From CBDUBH01 sp965365345 (lineage in GTDB: Bacteria > Bacteroidota > Ignavibacteria > Ignavibacteriales > SURF-24), in assembly GCA_965365345.1 (NCBI GenBank), contig CBDUBH010000099.1, forward strand, positions 1 to 12,180: 12,180 nucleotides of DNA, read 5' to 3'. The position numbers and the translations under genes are program-made. The stretch's first letter is position 1; each line of letters starts with the position of its first letter. The notes beneath the pieces were generated by a model. The model was not told where the DNA came from. It searched no databases and was given only the letters and a program-made list of their open reading frames with translations. Shown piece after piece: positions 5,486-12,180 of the stretch.

Positions 5486-7138
5486 ATGGGAAACGATTTT
5501 AACGGGCAAAAAGCCAAATATTTTGAAAAAGCCGGAAATGCAAAATCAACAGGAATGAAATTTACTTCCGTAAGCGGCGAAAAAGTTAATGTGCTTTACA
5601 CTCCTGATGATGTTTCGCAAACAAATTATCTTGAAGAAATAAATTTTCCGGGGGAATTCCCTTATACGCGCGGGATTCATCCAAATGGATATCGAGGTAA
5701 AATTTGGACAATGCGGCAATTTGCCGGATTTGGTTCTCCTGAAGATACAAACGAACGATTCCATTATTTGTTGAAAAACGGACAAACCGGACTTTCGGTT
5801 GCTTTCGATCTGCCGACTTTAATGGGTTGGGATTCCGATGCACCGATCAGTCAAGGAGAAGTTGGAATTTGCGGCGTTGCAATTTCATCTTTAGAAGATA
5901 TGGAAATTTTATTTGATAAAATTCCTTTGGATAAAGTTTCAACTTCGATGACAATAAATTCACCAGCGGCAATGATCTTTGCTTTTTATCTTGCTGTTGC
6001 AAAAAAACAAGGAGTTGATTTCAAAGAACTTCGCGGAACTTTGCAAAACGATATTTTAAAAGAATACATTGCTCAAAAAGAATATATTTTTCCACCGAAT
6101 CCCTCAATGCGAATAATTACCGATATGATAGAATATTGCACGAATGAAGTTCCGCAATGGAATCCGGTTTCGGTTAGCGGATATCATATTCGCGAGGCCG
6201 GATCAACCGCAGCACAAGAATTGGCTTTTACGTTGGCTGATGGATTTGCTTACATTGAAGCGTGCATTGAGCGCGGAATGGATGTTGATGAATTTGCTCC
6301 GAGAATTTCGTTTTTCTTTAATTCACATTTGGATTTTTTTGAAGAGATAGCAAAATACAGAGCTGCAAGAAGAATTTACGCAAAAAGAATGAAGGAAAAA
6401 TATGGCGCAAAAAATCCGCGTTCTTGGTGGTTAAGATTTCATACACAAACCGCTGGCGTAACTTTAACGGCGCAGCAGCCGGAAAATAATATCGTCCGTA
6501 CAGCGTTTCAGGCATTGGCTGCAGTTTTAGGCGGAACTCAAAGTTTGCATACAAATTCAATGGATGAAACTCTTGCTTTACCAAGCGAAAAAGCAGTGAA
6601 AATAGCTTTGCGCACTCAGCAATTAATTGCTTACGAAACCGGCATAATTAACACTGTGGATCCGCTTGGCGGAAGTTATTATGTTGAATCTTTAACAAAT
6701 AAAATGGAAGAACAATCTGAAAAAATATTTTCTCAAATTGATGCTTTGGGCGGAGTAATATCTGCGATTGAAAAAGGATATTTCCAAAAAGAAATTGCAG
6801 AAGCAGCTTACAGATATCAACTTGAACTCGAAAGAAAAGAAAAGTTTATTGTCGGCGTAAACGAATTTGTTGAAGAAGATGAAAAAGTTGATATTCCAAT
6901 TCTGCAAATTTCGCCTGATGTCGAAAAGAAACAAAAACAAAGATTAGCGGAATTGCGTCAAAGCAGGAATCAGGAAAAAGTTGAAGAATGTTTAAAAGAA
7001 TTGGGCGAAGCCGCAAAAGACGGAAAAAATTTGATGCCGGTACTTATTAAATCTGCCGAAAATTATGTAACTTTGGGAGAAATGATTCAGGAATTAAAAA
7101 CACATTTCGGAATTTACGAAGAGACGGCTGTTTTCTAA
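5486..7138 (+). CDS. icmA: B12-dependent acyl-CoA mutase large subunit, probably isobutyryl-CoA mutase
   Basis: This is the substrate-binding TIM-barrel subunit of an adenosylcobalamin-dependent acyl-CoA mutase. Family hallmarks are PYTRGIHP (59-66), WTMRQFAGFG (74-83), GQTGLSVAFDLPT (99-111), GTLQNDILKEYIAQKEYIF (184-202), SGYHIREAG (231-239, His234 as the conserved active-site His), FAPRISFFF and LHTNSMDE. Two residues separate methylmalonyl-CoA mutase (Tyr89, Arg207 in Propionibacterium) from isobutyryl-CoA mutase (Phe80, Gln198 in Streptomyces IcmA). Here they are Phe79 and Gln197, with the same 118-residue spacing. I therefore favour interconversion of isobutyryl-CoA and n-butyryl-CoA, or a related substrate. 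At 550 residues it has no C-terminal B12-binding domain (DxHxxG) and needs a separate small subunit, absent here. The ATG at 5486 follows GAAAGG at 5471-5476. It heads a tight operon; its TAA abuts the next ATG. Automatic labels would say methylmalonyl-CoA mutase. Confidence 0.82.
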   Translation: MGNDFNGQKAKYFEKAGNAKSTGMKFTSVSGEKVNVLYTPDDVSQTNYLEEINFPGEFPYTRGIHPNGYRGKIWTMRQFAGFGSPEDTNERFHYLLKNGQTGLSVAFDLPTLMGWDSDAPISQGEVGICGVAISSLEDMEILFDKIPLDKVSTSMTINSPAAMIFAFYLAVAKKQGVDFKELRGTLQNDILKEYIAQKEYIFPPNPSMRIITDMIEYCTNEVPQWNPVSVSGYHIREAGSTAAQELAFTLADGFAYIEACIERGMDVDEFAPRISFFFNSHLDFFEEIAKYRAARRIYAKRMKEKYGAKNPRSWWLRFHTQTAGVTLTAQQPENNIVRTAFQALAAVLGGTQSLHTNSMDETLALPSEKAVKIALRTQQLIAYETGIINTVDPLGGSYYVESLTNKMEEQSEKIFSQIDALGGVISAIEKGYFQKEIAEAAYRYQLELERKEKFIVGVNEFVEEDEKVDIPILQISPDVEKKQKQRLAELRQSRNQEKVEECLKELGEAAKDGKNLMPVLIKSAENYVTLGEMIQELKTHFGIYEETAVF

Positions 7139-8005
7139 ATGATTAAAAATATACTTCGGCTTATACGGATAAATCAATGGGTTAAGAATCTTTTTGTTCT
7201 TGTTCCGGTTGTATTCTCAAAACATTTATTCCAAACCGAATATCTTGTAGAAGTAATTTTAGCTTTTTTCGCTTTCTGTTTTGCTTCGAGTATAATTTAC
7301 ATTTTAAATGATCTTTTCGATATTGAAGCCGATAAACTTCATCCGAAAAAAAAATTAAGACCACTTGCAAGCGGCAGTATCACAATAACTGCCGCGGTTA
7401 TTACTGCAATAATATTTTCCGCTATTACAATTTTGATCACATTTAATTTGAATTTTCATTTCCAACTTGCACTTCTGCTCTATATAATTTTAAATATTGC
7501 ATACACAATAGTTTTAAAACATATAGTAATTGTTGATATAATTTCGATTGCTGCGGGATTTATGATACGCGTAATTTCAGGCGCGCTTGTAATTTCAGTT
7601 TATATTTCAAGCTGGCTTATTTTAACTACGCTTTTCATTTCGCTTTTTCTTGCAATTATGAAAAGACGAAGCGAGCTTACCCTGATAACTTCAAACGGAA
7701 GCACACGAAAAGTTTTATCAGATTATTCGATAGAATTTACAGATCAAATGGCAACAATTTCCGCTGCGGGAGTTATAATCTGTTATGCGCTTTATTCGGT
7801 TGCAGAAAGAACTGTGCGCGAACTTAACGGCGAAAATCTCGTTTTTACAACAATTTTTGTTATATTCGGTATATTCAGATTTATGTATCTGGTGCATAAA
7901 AAATCGCAAGGAGAAAATGCGACTGAAATTATGATAACCGATATTCCGATGATCGTAAATATTTTGCTGTACGCATTAACAACTGTTTTTATTGTTTATT
8001 TCTAA
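7139..8005 (+). CDS. UbiA-family membrane prenyltransferase, polyprenyl-phosphate phosphoribosyltransferase-like
   Basis: This is an integral membrane protein of 288 residues with about eight or nine hydrophobic helices, typical of the UbiA fold. The first Asp-rich motif reads NDLFDIEADKLHP (57-69) and continues into KKKLRPLASG. This close variant is characteristic of decaprenyl-phosphate phosphoribosyltransferase (Rv3806c type), as is the N-terminal INQWVKNLFVLVP (11-23). A second conserved segment lies at DIISIAAGFMIRVISGA (133-149), followed by FLAIMKRRSEL (170-180). Such enzymes transfer phosphoribose from PRPP to a lipid phosphate, the first step to polyprenyl-phospho-arabinose. The specific reaction is inferred from motifs; a quinone- or heme-type prenyltransferase is less likely. 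The DprE1/DprE2 epimerase partners are not in the window. Its ATG directly follows the mutase stop codon (TAAATG), so the two are co-transcribed and probably translationally coupled. Confidence 0.8.
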   Translation: MIKNILRLIRINQWVKNLFVLVPVVFSKHLFQTEYLVEVILAFFAFCFASSIIYILNDLFDIEADKLHPKKKLRPLASGSITITAAVITAIIFSAITILITFNLNFHFQLALLLYIILNIAYTIVLKHIVIVDIISIAAGFMIRVISGALVISVYISSWLILTTLFISLFLAIMKRRSELTLITSNGSTRKVLSDYSIEFTDQMATISAAGVIICYALYSVAERTVRELNGENLVFTTIFVIFGIFRFMYLVHKKSQGENATEIMITDIPMIVNILLYALTTVFIVYF

Positions 8006-8034
8006 ATCAAAAATTTTAAACTGCCAGAATCAAA

Positions 8035-8499
8035 ATGAAAAAAATACTTCAATTTTTTATTTCGATAATTTTTACTTTATTTTTAATTTCCTGCGGATGC
8101 TCAAAAAATACTGAGCAAAATTCATCCGGAAAAAATGAAATTGAAAAAAAAATGAATAAAATTAAAGTTGAAGAAATAAACAGCTGGCTAAATTTGATGC
8201 CGGGCGCAGAAAGTAAATTTTTTATTTCCGGAAGTTTGAAAATTGAAACTTCCGATTCAGTAAATTTAAATTCATTATCAATTTTTCAAAACGAAAAATC
8301 CATTTACAAAATCGTACCGGAATTTGAAGTTGAAATTCAAAACGAAAATGTTTTATTGAAATTTTTTAACAACGGCGGAGAAAAACCTGCGCAAAATATT
8401 GATTATGAAAAACCGGTAATAGTTCAATTCAATCTTAATTTTGGAAATGAAAATATTGAATTTTCGGCAGATTCAATTTTTGTGGAGCGTGTTTACTAA
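8035..8499 (+). CDS. Small predicted lipoprotein of unknown function
   Basis: I do not recognise this 154-residue protein. The N-terminus is a lipoprotein signal: two Lys, a hydrophobic stretch (about 4-18) and the lipobox LISC with Cys20 as the acylation site. GCSKN follows. A Ser/Asn/Glu/Lys-rich spacer (about 23-48) leads to a domain of alternating short hydrophobic stretches (about 50-154), such as VNLNSLSIFQ, FEVEIQNENVLLKFF and VIVQFNLNFGNENIEF. These suggest a small all-beta domain. The mature protein should sit in the envelope, anchored by lipid. The ATG at 8035 is 29 nt after the prenyltransferase gene. The stop codon abuts the ATG of the CorC-like gene, so the product may be tied to one of its membrane-protein neighbours. 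Base composition matches the surroundings. Confidence 0.82.
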   Translation: MKKILQFFISIIFTLFLISCGCSKNTEQNSSGKNEIEKKMNKIKVEEINSWLNLMPGAESKFFISGSLKIETSDSVNLNSLSIFQNEKSIYKIVPEFEVEIQNENVLLKFFNNGGEKPAQNIDYEKPVIVQFNLNFGNENIEFSADSIFVERVY

Positions 8500-9726
8500 A
8501 TGATTGAAATAATTATTATTTGTATATTGCTTTTACTAAGCGCTTTTTTTTCCGCATCTGAAATTGCATTTGTGGTATCCAACAAACTTAAGATCGAAAT
8601 AAAAGCGCGCCAAAAAAATCTTGCCGCAATGAATGCAACTTATTTCATTAAAAACACACAGGATTTTTTCTCTACCATTTTAATCGGAAATAATGTAGTA
8701 AATATTGCCTTCGGTTCAATAATAACAATTTTTTTAACCGAATATTTCGGTCTAACTGAATTTTCAATTCTTCTTATTTCAACTGTAATTTTACTTTTTT
8801 TAGGTGAACTTATTCCTAAATATTTGGCTCGAGAAACTGCTGATAAAGTAGTTACACTTTCAGCAATTCCTATAAGAATGATTTATTACGCACTTTTTCC
8901 GCTTGTTAAAATTTTATCTTCACTTTCAAATTTTTTAACACGTTCTGAAAACATAAAAGAAGAAAGCATAAATATGCTTTTCAGCAGGGAAGAAATCCAA
9001 ATGCTTTTTAAGGAAAGTCATTTTGCTTCCAATACTGAAAATAAAGAAAACAATGTCTTCAACAAGATTTTTGAATTGAGCGATCAGCGGGTTTATGAAG
9101 CAATGCGTCCGCGGACAGATATTGTTGGAATTGAAATTGACAGTTCAATGGATGAAGTTTACAATGCTTTTATAGAATCCGGATATTCAAAAGTTCCGGT
9201 TTATGAAGAAAATATTGATAACATAAAAGGGATTGTAATTGCTTACGATCTTTTTAAAAAGCCGCAAAATTTAAAAGAAATTACGCGCGAAGTTATTTTT
9301 GTCCCTGATACAAAACGAAGTATCGAAATGCTTAAAGAATTTCTTGAAAAAAGAATTTCTTTTGCGGTTGTTATTGATGAATTTGGCGGAACTGCCGGGA
9401 TTATAACAATGGAAGATATTTTAGAAGAATTGCTTGGCGAAATCCGTGATGAATTTGATACTGATGATGAAATTTGCCGGAAAGTTACTGATGAAATTTT
9501 TGTTATCGGCGGAAGAGTTGAAATTGATTACCTGAATGAAAATTACAATCTAAAGATTCCCGAAGGCGATTATTCAACAATTGCCGGATTTATTACATAC
9601 AACACGGGAAGAATTCCGCCAAAAGGCGAAGTTATAAATATCGAAAGATTTAAGATCCAGGTTTTGCGTTCAACATCTAAAAGAGTTGAACTCGTAAAAC
9701 TTTTCATTAATGAAGATGAAGAATAA
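8500..9726 (+). CDS. CNNM/CBS/CorC-HlyC family membrane protein
   Basis: The 408-residue protein belongs to the family often labelled hemolysin, CorC or, in gliding Bacteroidota, GldE. Members of this family are linked to magnesium or other divalent-cation export. An N-terminal CNNM (DUF21) domain spans about 1-145, with hydrophobic helices near 1-25, 55-80, 88-105 and 120-145. It shows FFSASEIAF (16-24), GNNVVNIAFG (63-72) and GELIPK (102-107). A CBS pair follows (about 200-325), with MRPRTDIVGI (202-211), SGYSKVPVYEENIDNIKG (217-234) and DEFGGTAGIITMEDILEEL (293-311), the family signature. The C-terminal CorC_HlyC domain runs to the end (IGGRVEIDYLNE, IAGFITYNTGRIPPKGE). The ATG follows the lipoprotein stop codon with no gap. 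It is the last gene of the mutase operon. GldE is possible, but no other gliding gene is present. Confidence 0.93.
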   Translation: MIEIIIICILLLLSAFFSASEIAFVVSNKLKIEIKARQKNLAAMNATYFIKNTQDFFSTILIGNNVVNIAFGSIITIFLTEYFGLTEFSILLISTVILLFLGELIPKYLARETADKVVTLSAIPIRMIYYALFPLVKILSSLSNFLTRSENIKEESINMLFSREEIQMLFKESHFASNTENKENNVFNKIFELSDQRVYEAMRPRTDIVGIEIDSSMDEVYNAFIESGYSKVPVYEENIDNIKGIVIAYDLFKKPQNLKEITREVIFVPDTKRSIEMLKEFLEKRISFAVVIDEFGGTAGIITMEDILEELLGEIRDEFDTDDEICRKVTDEIFVIGGRVEIDYLNENYNLKIPEGDYSTIAGFITYNTGRIPPKGEVINIERFKIQVLRSTSKRVELVKLFINEDEE

Positions 9727-9730
9727 TTTT

Positions 9731-9765
9731 TAAGATTAAGAAATTAAAATAAGATCAAGAAATTA
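9731..9765. repeat. Pair of 16-bp direct repeats
   Basis: TAAGATTAAGAAATTA (9731-9746) recurs as TAAGATCAAGAAATTA (9750-9765), with one difference and a 19-bp period. The pair begins 4 nt after the stop codon of the CorC-like gene. It may be a local duplication; no function is visible. Confidence 0.6.
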
Positions 9766-9857
9766 TTAGAATTCATTATCAAAATTGATCATCATTTATT
9801 TTTCTGATTCCATTTACCATTCTTTTATTTTTCATAGCAGTTAATGAAATTTTAATG

Positions 9858-9865
9858 TAAATTTG
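9858..9865 (+). promoter_or_regulatory. Candidate TAnnTTTG promoter element for tgt-yajC-ribBA
   Basis: TAAATTTG fits TAnnTTTG exactly. The expected upstream TTTG is replaced by a T-rich stretch (about 9826-9832). If real, transcription would begin near 9872. That would exclude the TTG at 9863 as start codon and leave about 27 nt before the TTG at 9899. Confidence 0.32.
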
Positions 9866-9898
9866 TATCTGAAATTTTTTAGAATAACAAGAAATAAT

Positions 9899-11035
9899 TT
9901 GAAATTCACGCTTCAAAATAAAGATAAAGATTCAAAAGCGCGCGCAGGATTTTTCGAAACCGATCACGGAAAAGTAGAAACCCCGATCTTTATGCCCGTC
10001 GGAACTCAAGGAACTGTTAAAGCAATCAATAAAGATTTTCTTGCCAATGATATAAAAGCCCAAATAATTTTGTCAAATACATATCATTTGTATTTAAGAC
10101 CCGGTACAGGAATTTTGGAAAAAGCCGGAGGTCTGCACAAATTTATGAATTGGGAAAAACCAATTTTAACTGATTCGGGAGGATATCAGGTTTACAGTCT
10201 TTCTGAATTACGAAAATTAAAATCCAACGGTGTTGAATTCCGTTCACATCTGGATGGTTCAAAACATTTTTTCACTCCTGAAAAAGTAATTCAGATTGAA
10301 AGAAGTATCGGCTCTGATATTATGATGCCTTTGGATGAATGCACTCCTTATCCTTGTGATTACGAATACGCAAAAAAATCGCAGCAATTAACATCGAATT
10401 GGGCTGCGTTAAATAAAGAAGCCTTTGAGAAATCAGTTCCGCTTTACGGACACAAACAATTTTTATTCGGAATAATTCAGGGAAGTGTTTATAAAGATTT
10501 ACGTGAACAATCTGCTAAAGATCTTGTTGCAATTGATTTTGACGGATACGCGATCGGCGGGTTAGCTGTAGGTGAACCGGCAGAAACTATGTATGAAATG
10601 GTTGATTTTACAACTGATTTTATGCCGGAAGATAAACCGAGATATTTAATGGGTGTTGGCAGACCCGAAAATATTCTGGAAGGAATTGCACGCGGCATTG
10701 ATATGTTTGATTGCGTAATGCCTACAAGAAACGCGCGCAACAGTTATCTTTTTACTTTCAACGGAATTCTTTCAATGCGCAATGCAAGATACAAAGATGA
10801 TTTCAGACCCGTTGATGAAAATTGCGGATGTTTTACATGTCAAAATCATACGCGCGCATATTTGAGGCATCTTTTTATTGCAAAAGAAATTTTAGCTTTA
10901 GAACTTGCAAGCATTCATAATCTGCATTTTTATTTAGAATTAGTTAAATTGGCAAGAGAAAAAATTCTTGATGGAAATTTTTCATCATGGAAAAATGAAA
11001 TGATCAATAAATTATCAGTTAGCATAAATTTTTAA
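9899..11035 (+). CDS. tgt: tRNA-guanine transglycosylase (queuine tRNA-ribosyltransferase)
   Basis: Tgt replaces guanine-34 of GUN-anticodon tRNAs with preQ1, on the queuosine pathway. Numbering from the TTG at 9899, LTDSGGYQVYSL carries the general acid/base Asp92, LDECTPYP is part of the base pocket, and GGLAVGEP binds substrate. DMFDCVMPTRNARN holds the nucleophile Asp271. The zinc site is CGCFTC (Cys309, Cys311, Cys314) plus His340 in IHNLHF. Positions that are often Phe (DSGGFQVF) are Tyr here. The start is not certain. The frame has no ATG after the stop at 9845-9847, only TTG at 9863 and 9899. I choose 9899 because it gives MKFTLQ and 378 residues, both normal for the family, and because a promoter-like element overlaps 9863. 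The Shine-Dalgarno is weak. Tgt followed by YajC is a widespread gene order. Confidence 0.96.
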   Translation: MKFTLQNKDKDSKARAGFFETDHGKVETPIFMPVGTQGTVKAINKDFLANDIKAQIILSNTYHLYLRPGTGILEKAGGLHKFMNWEKPILTDSGGYQVYSLSELRKLKSNGVEFRSHLDGSKHFFTPEKVIQIERSIGSDIMMPLDECTPYPCDYEYAKKSQQLTSNWAALNKEAFEKSVPLYGHKQFLFGIIQGSVYKDLREQSAKDLVAIDFDGYAIGGLAVGEPAETMYEMVDFTTDFMPEDKPRYLMGVGRPENILEGIARGIDMFDCVMPTRNARNSYLFTFNGILSMRNARYKDDFRPVDENCGCFTCQNHTRAYLRHLFIAKEILALELASIHNLHFYLELVKLAREKILDGNFSSWKNEMINKLSVSINF

Positions 11036-11040
11036 TTAAC

Positions 11041-11045
11041 GGAGG
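11041..11045 (+). promoter_or_regulatory. Strong ribosome binding site fixing the GTG start of yajC
   Basis: GGAGG stands 6 nt before the GTG at 11052, in the short gap after the tgt stop codon. It is the clearest Shine-Dalgarno in the window. It selects GTG over the later ATG at codon 7, which lacks any such site. Confidence 0.85.
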
Positions 11046-11051
11046 TTAAAA

Positions 11052-11354
11052 GTGGACTTTATTTTTGCAATGGCTCCGCAAGGTGGAGATGGCGGTGGCG
11101 GATTTACCGGCTCTTTAATAATGATGGCCGCAATTTTCGCAATATTTTATTTTATGATTTTAAGACCACAGCAAAGAAGAATGAAAGAAAGAGAACAAAT
11201 GCTTTCCAACGTGCAAAAAGGCGATAAAATAATTACTAGCGGCGGTGTACATGGTACCGTTGTTGGTGTTGAAGATAAAACCATTATTCTGCAAGTTACA
11301 GATAACGTAAAATTGAAAGTTGAAAAAAGTGCCGTAGCAAGCGTTGTAAAATAA
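11052..11354 (+). CDS. yajC: Preprotein translocase accessory subunit YajC
   Basis: YajC is a small membrane protein that associates with SecDF and the SecYEG translocon. The 100 residues show a short N-terminus with a Gly-rich loop (GGDGGGG, 11-17), one transmembrane helix (about 20-37) and the family signature LRPQQRRMKEREQM (37-50). A cytoplasmic beta domain follows, with KGDKIITSGGVHGTVVGV (56-73) and a Val-rich end. The GTG start is fixed by GGAGG just upstream. The gene lies 16 nt after tgt. In many bacteria secD and secF come next; here ribBA follows, so any SecDF partner must be encoded elsewhere. Confidence 0.96.
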   Translation: MDFIFAMAPQGGDGGGGFTGSLIMMAAIFAIFYFMILRPQQRRMKEREQMLSNVQKGDKIITSGGVHGTVVGVEDKTIILQVTDNVKLKVEKSAVASVVK

Positions 11355-11373
11355 TTTTAATTAAGGATGAAAA

Positions 11374-12180
11374 ATGTTCTGTACGGTTGAAGAAGCCATT
11401 GAAGAAATAAAAAACGGCAGAGTTTTAATTGTTGCTGATGATGAAGACAGGGAAAACGAAGGCGATCTGGTTTGTGCTGCCGAATTTGTTACTCCCGAAA
11501 TTATCAATTTTATGGCAACAAACGGAAGAGGATTGGTCTGTACGCCGATGAGCGGTGAAAGATTGGATCAACTTAATCTTGAACTTATGTCAGGCTCAAA
11601 TACTGCTTTGCATGGTACACAATTCACAGTTTCAGTTGATGCGGTTGAAGGTACAACAACAGGAATTTCAGCGAGTGACAGAGCCGTTACGATCAAAAAA
11701 CTGGCTGATCCAAATTCGAAACCATCAGATTTTGGAAGACCCGGTCATATTTTTCCGCTTCGTGCCTTTAAAGAAGGAGTTTTAAGAAGAGCAGGTCATA
11801 CCGAAGCTGTTGTTGATCTTTGCAAAATGGCAGGATTAAATCCGGTTGGAGTTCTTTGCGAAATCCTTAATGAAGATGGAACAATGGCTAGAATTCCGGA
11901 TCTGAAATTAATTGCTGAAAAGTATAAATTAAAAATTCTTACCGTTGCAGATCTTATAAAATACAGAACTCACAAAGAAAAATTAATTGTTAAAGAAGTT
12001 GATGTAAATCTTCCTACCACAATCGGGAGTTTTCATCTTCATCTTTTCAAAAGTGTTCTGGATGGAAAAGAAAATGTTGCTTTAGTTAAAGGAGAAATTT
12101 CACCTGATAAACCTACTTTAGTTAGAGTTCACTCTGAATGTTTGACCGGCGATGTTTTTCACTCATTAAGATGCGATTGC
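11374..12180 (+). CDS. ribBA: Bifunctional riboflavin biosynthesis protein RibBA (3' partial)
   Basis: This encodes the two entry enzymes of riboflavin synthesis. The N-terminal DHBP synthase makes 3,4-dihydroxy-2-butanone 4-phosphate from ribulose 5-phosphate. The C-terminal GTP cyclohydrolase II opens GTP. The first 269 residues are in the window. The RibB part (about 1-200) shows DDEDRENEGDL (22-32), GRGLVCTPM (51-59), HGTQFTVSVDAVEGTTTG (80-97), FGRPGHIFPLR (120-130) and RAGHTEAVVDL (139-149). RibA begins near 210 and is cut off after the zinc motif: HSECLTGD with Cys256, and RCDC with Cys267 and Cys269. The ATG at 11374 follows AAGGA (11363-11367) by 6 nt. The gene lies 19 nt after yajC and is probably in its operon. 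No FMN riboswitch fits in that short gap. Confidence 0.96.
   Translation, partial: MFCTVEEAIEEIKNGRVLIVADDEDRENEGDLVCAAEFVTPEIINFMATNGRGLVCTPMSGERLDQLNLELMSGSNTALHGTQFTVSVDAVEGTTTGISASDRAVTIKKLADPNSKPSDFGRPGHIFPLRAFKEGVLRRAGHTEAVVDLCKMAGLNPVGVLCEILNEDGTMARIPDLKLIAEKYKLKILTVADLIKYRTHKEKLIVKEVDVNLPTTIGSFHLHLFKSVLDGKENVALVKGEISPDKPTLVRVHSECLTGDVFHSLRCDC

Noticed and set aside
5546..5843. Two - strand frames over the start of the mutase gene
   Set aside because: They are opposite strongly conserved codons of the mutase N-terminus and have no ribosome site or recognisable product.
5486..7138. Methylmalonyl-CoA mutase as the product name
   Set aside because: The fold and motifs fit the family, but the two substrate-determining residues are Phe79 and Gln197 in place of Tyr and Arg. 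I kept the wider family call with isobutyryl-CoA mutase as the favoured member.
6700..7138. A fused B12-binding domain at the mutase C-terminus
   Set aside because: The end of the protein is a charged helical region with no DxHxxG motif, and the total of 550 residues leaves no room for the domain.
8500..9726. Naming the CNNM/CorC protein GldE or a haemolysin
   Set aside because: No other gliding gene is present, and the haemolysin label is historical for this family. The domain-based name is safer.
11555..11785. A 76-codon + strand frame inside ribBA
   Set aside because: It overlaps the conserved DHBP synthase coding sequence in another frame and its translation has no domain features.

Overview
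The window is strongly AT-rich. It carries ten genes, all on the + strand, all but one of them (a small lipoprotein) from recognisable families. The first gene is cut at its 5' end by the window and the last at its 3' end. The mix suggests a member of the Bacteroidota/Chlorobiota/Ignavibacteriota group, with an Ignavibacteria-like organism as my best guess: a propeller/Y_Y_Y sensor kinase, several TAnnTTTG-like promoter elements, and Shine-Dalgarno sites that are clear before some genes and weak before others. This is inferred from gene content and style, not from a database match.

Layout. (1) 2-1816: C-terminal part of a membrane sensor histidine kinase. (2) 1981-2496: dihydrofolate reductase with a TTG start, followed by a hairpin/T-tract that resembles a degenerate interspersed element. 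(3) 2716-4584: mismatch-repair MutL with an endonuclease-type C-terminus, closed by a good intrinsic terminator. (4) 4757-5170: a small Rnk/GreA-B C-terminal-like protein, isolated between two intrinsic terminators. (5) 5486-9726: a tight four-gene run with gaps of 0, 29 and 0 nt. It encodes a B12-dependent acyl-CoA mutase large subunit, a UbiA-family membrane prenyltransferase of the polyprenyl-phosphate phosphoribosyltransferase type, an unrecognised small lipoprotein, and a CNNM/CBS/CorC transporter-like membrane protein. (6) 9899-12180: tgt, yajC and the start of ribBA, with gaps of 18 and 19 nt or less.

How the genes work together. The window is mostly housekeeping: folate reduction, DNA repair, tRNA queuosine modification, Sec accessory function and riboflavin synthesis. 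The main point of interest is the mutase. It would normally be labelled methylmalonyl-CoA mutase, but its two substrate-determining positions read Phe79 and Gln197. That is the isobutyryl-CoA mutase pattern; methylmalonyl-CoA mutase has Tyr and Arg there. It lacks its own B12-binding domain and no partner subunit lies in the window. The three genes behind it all encode membrane or envelope proteins of no obvious metabolic connection to it.

I found no mobile element, CRISPR array, tRNA, rRNA or phage-like region, and no clear new system. The unexplained structures are short: a hairpin abutting a 12-bp palindrome after the rnk-like gene, a degenerate repeat-like hairpin after folA, and a 16-bp direct repeat after the CorC-like gene.
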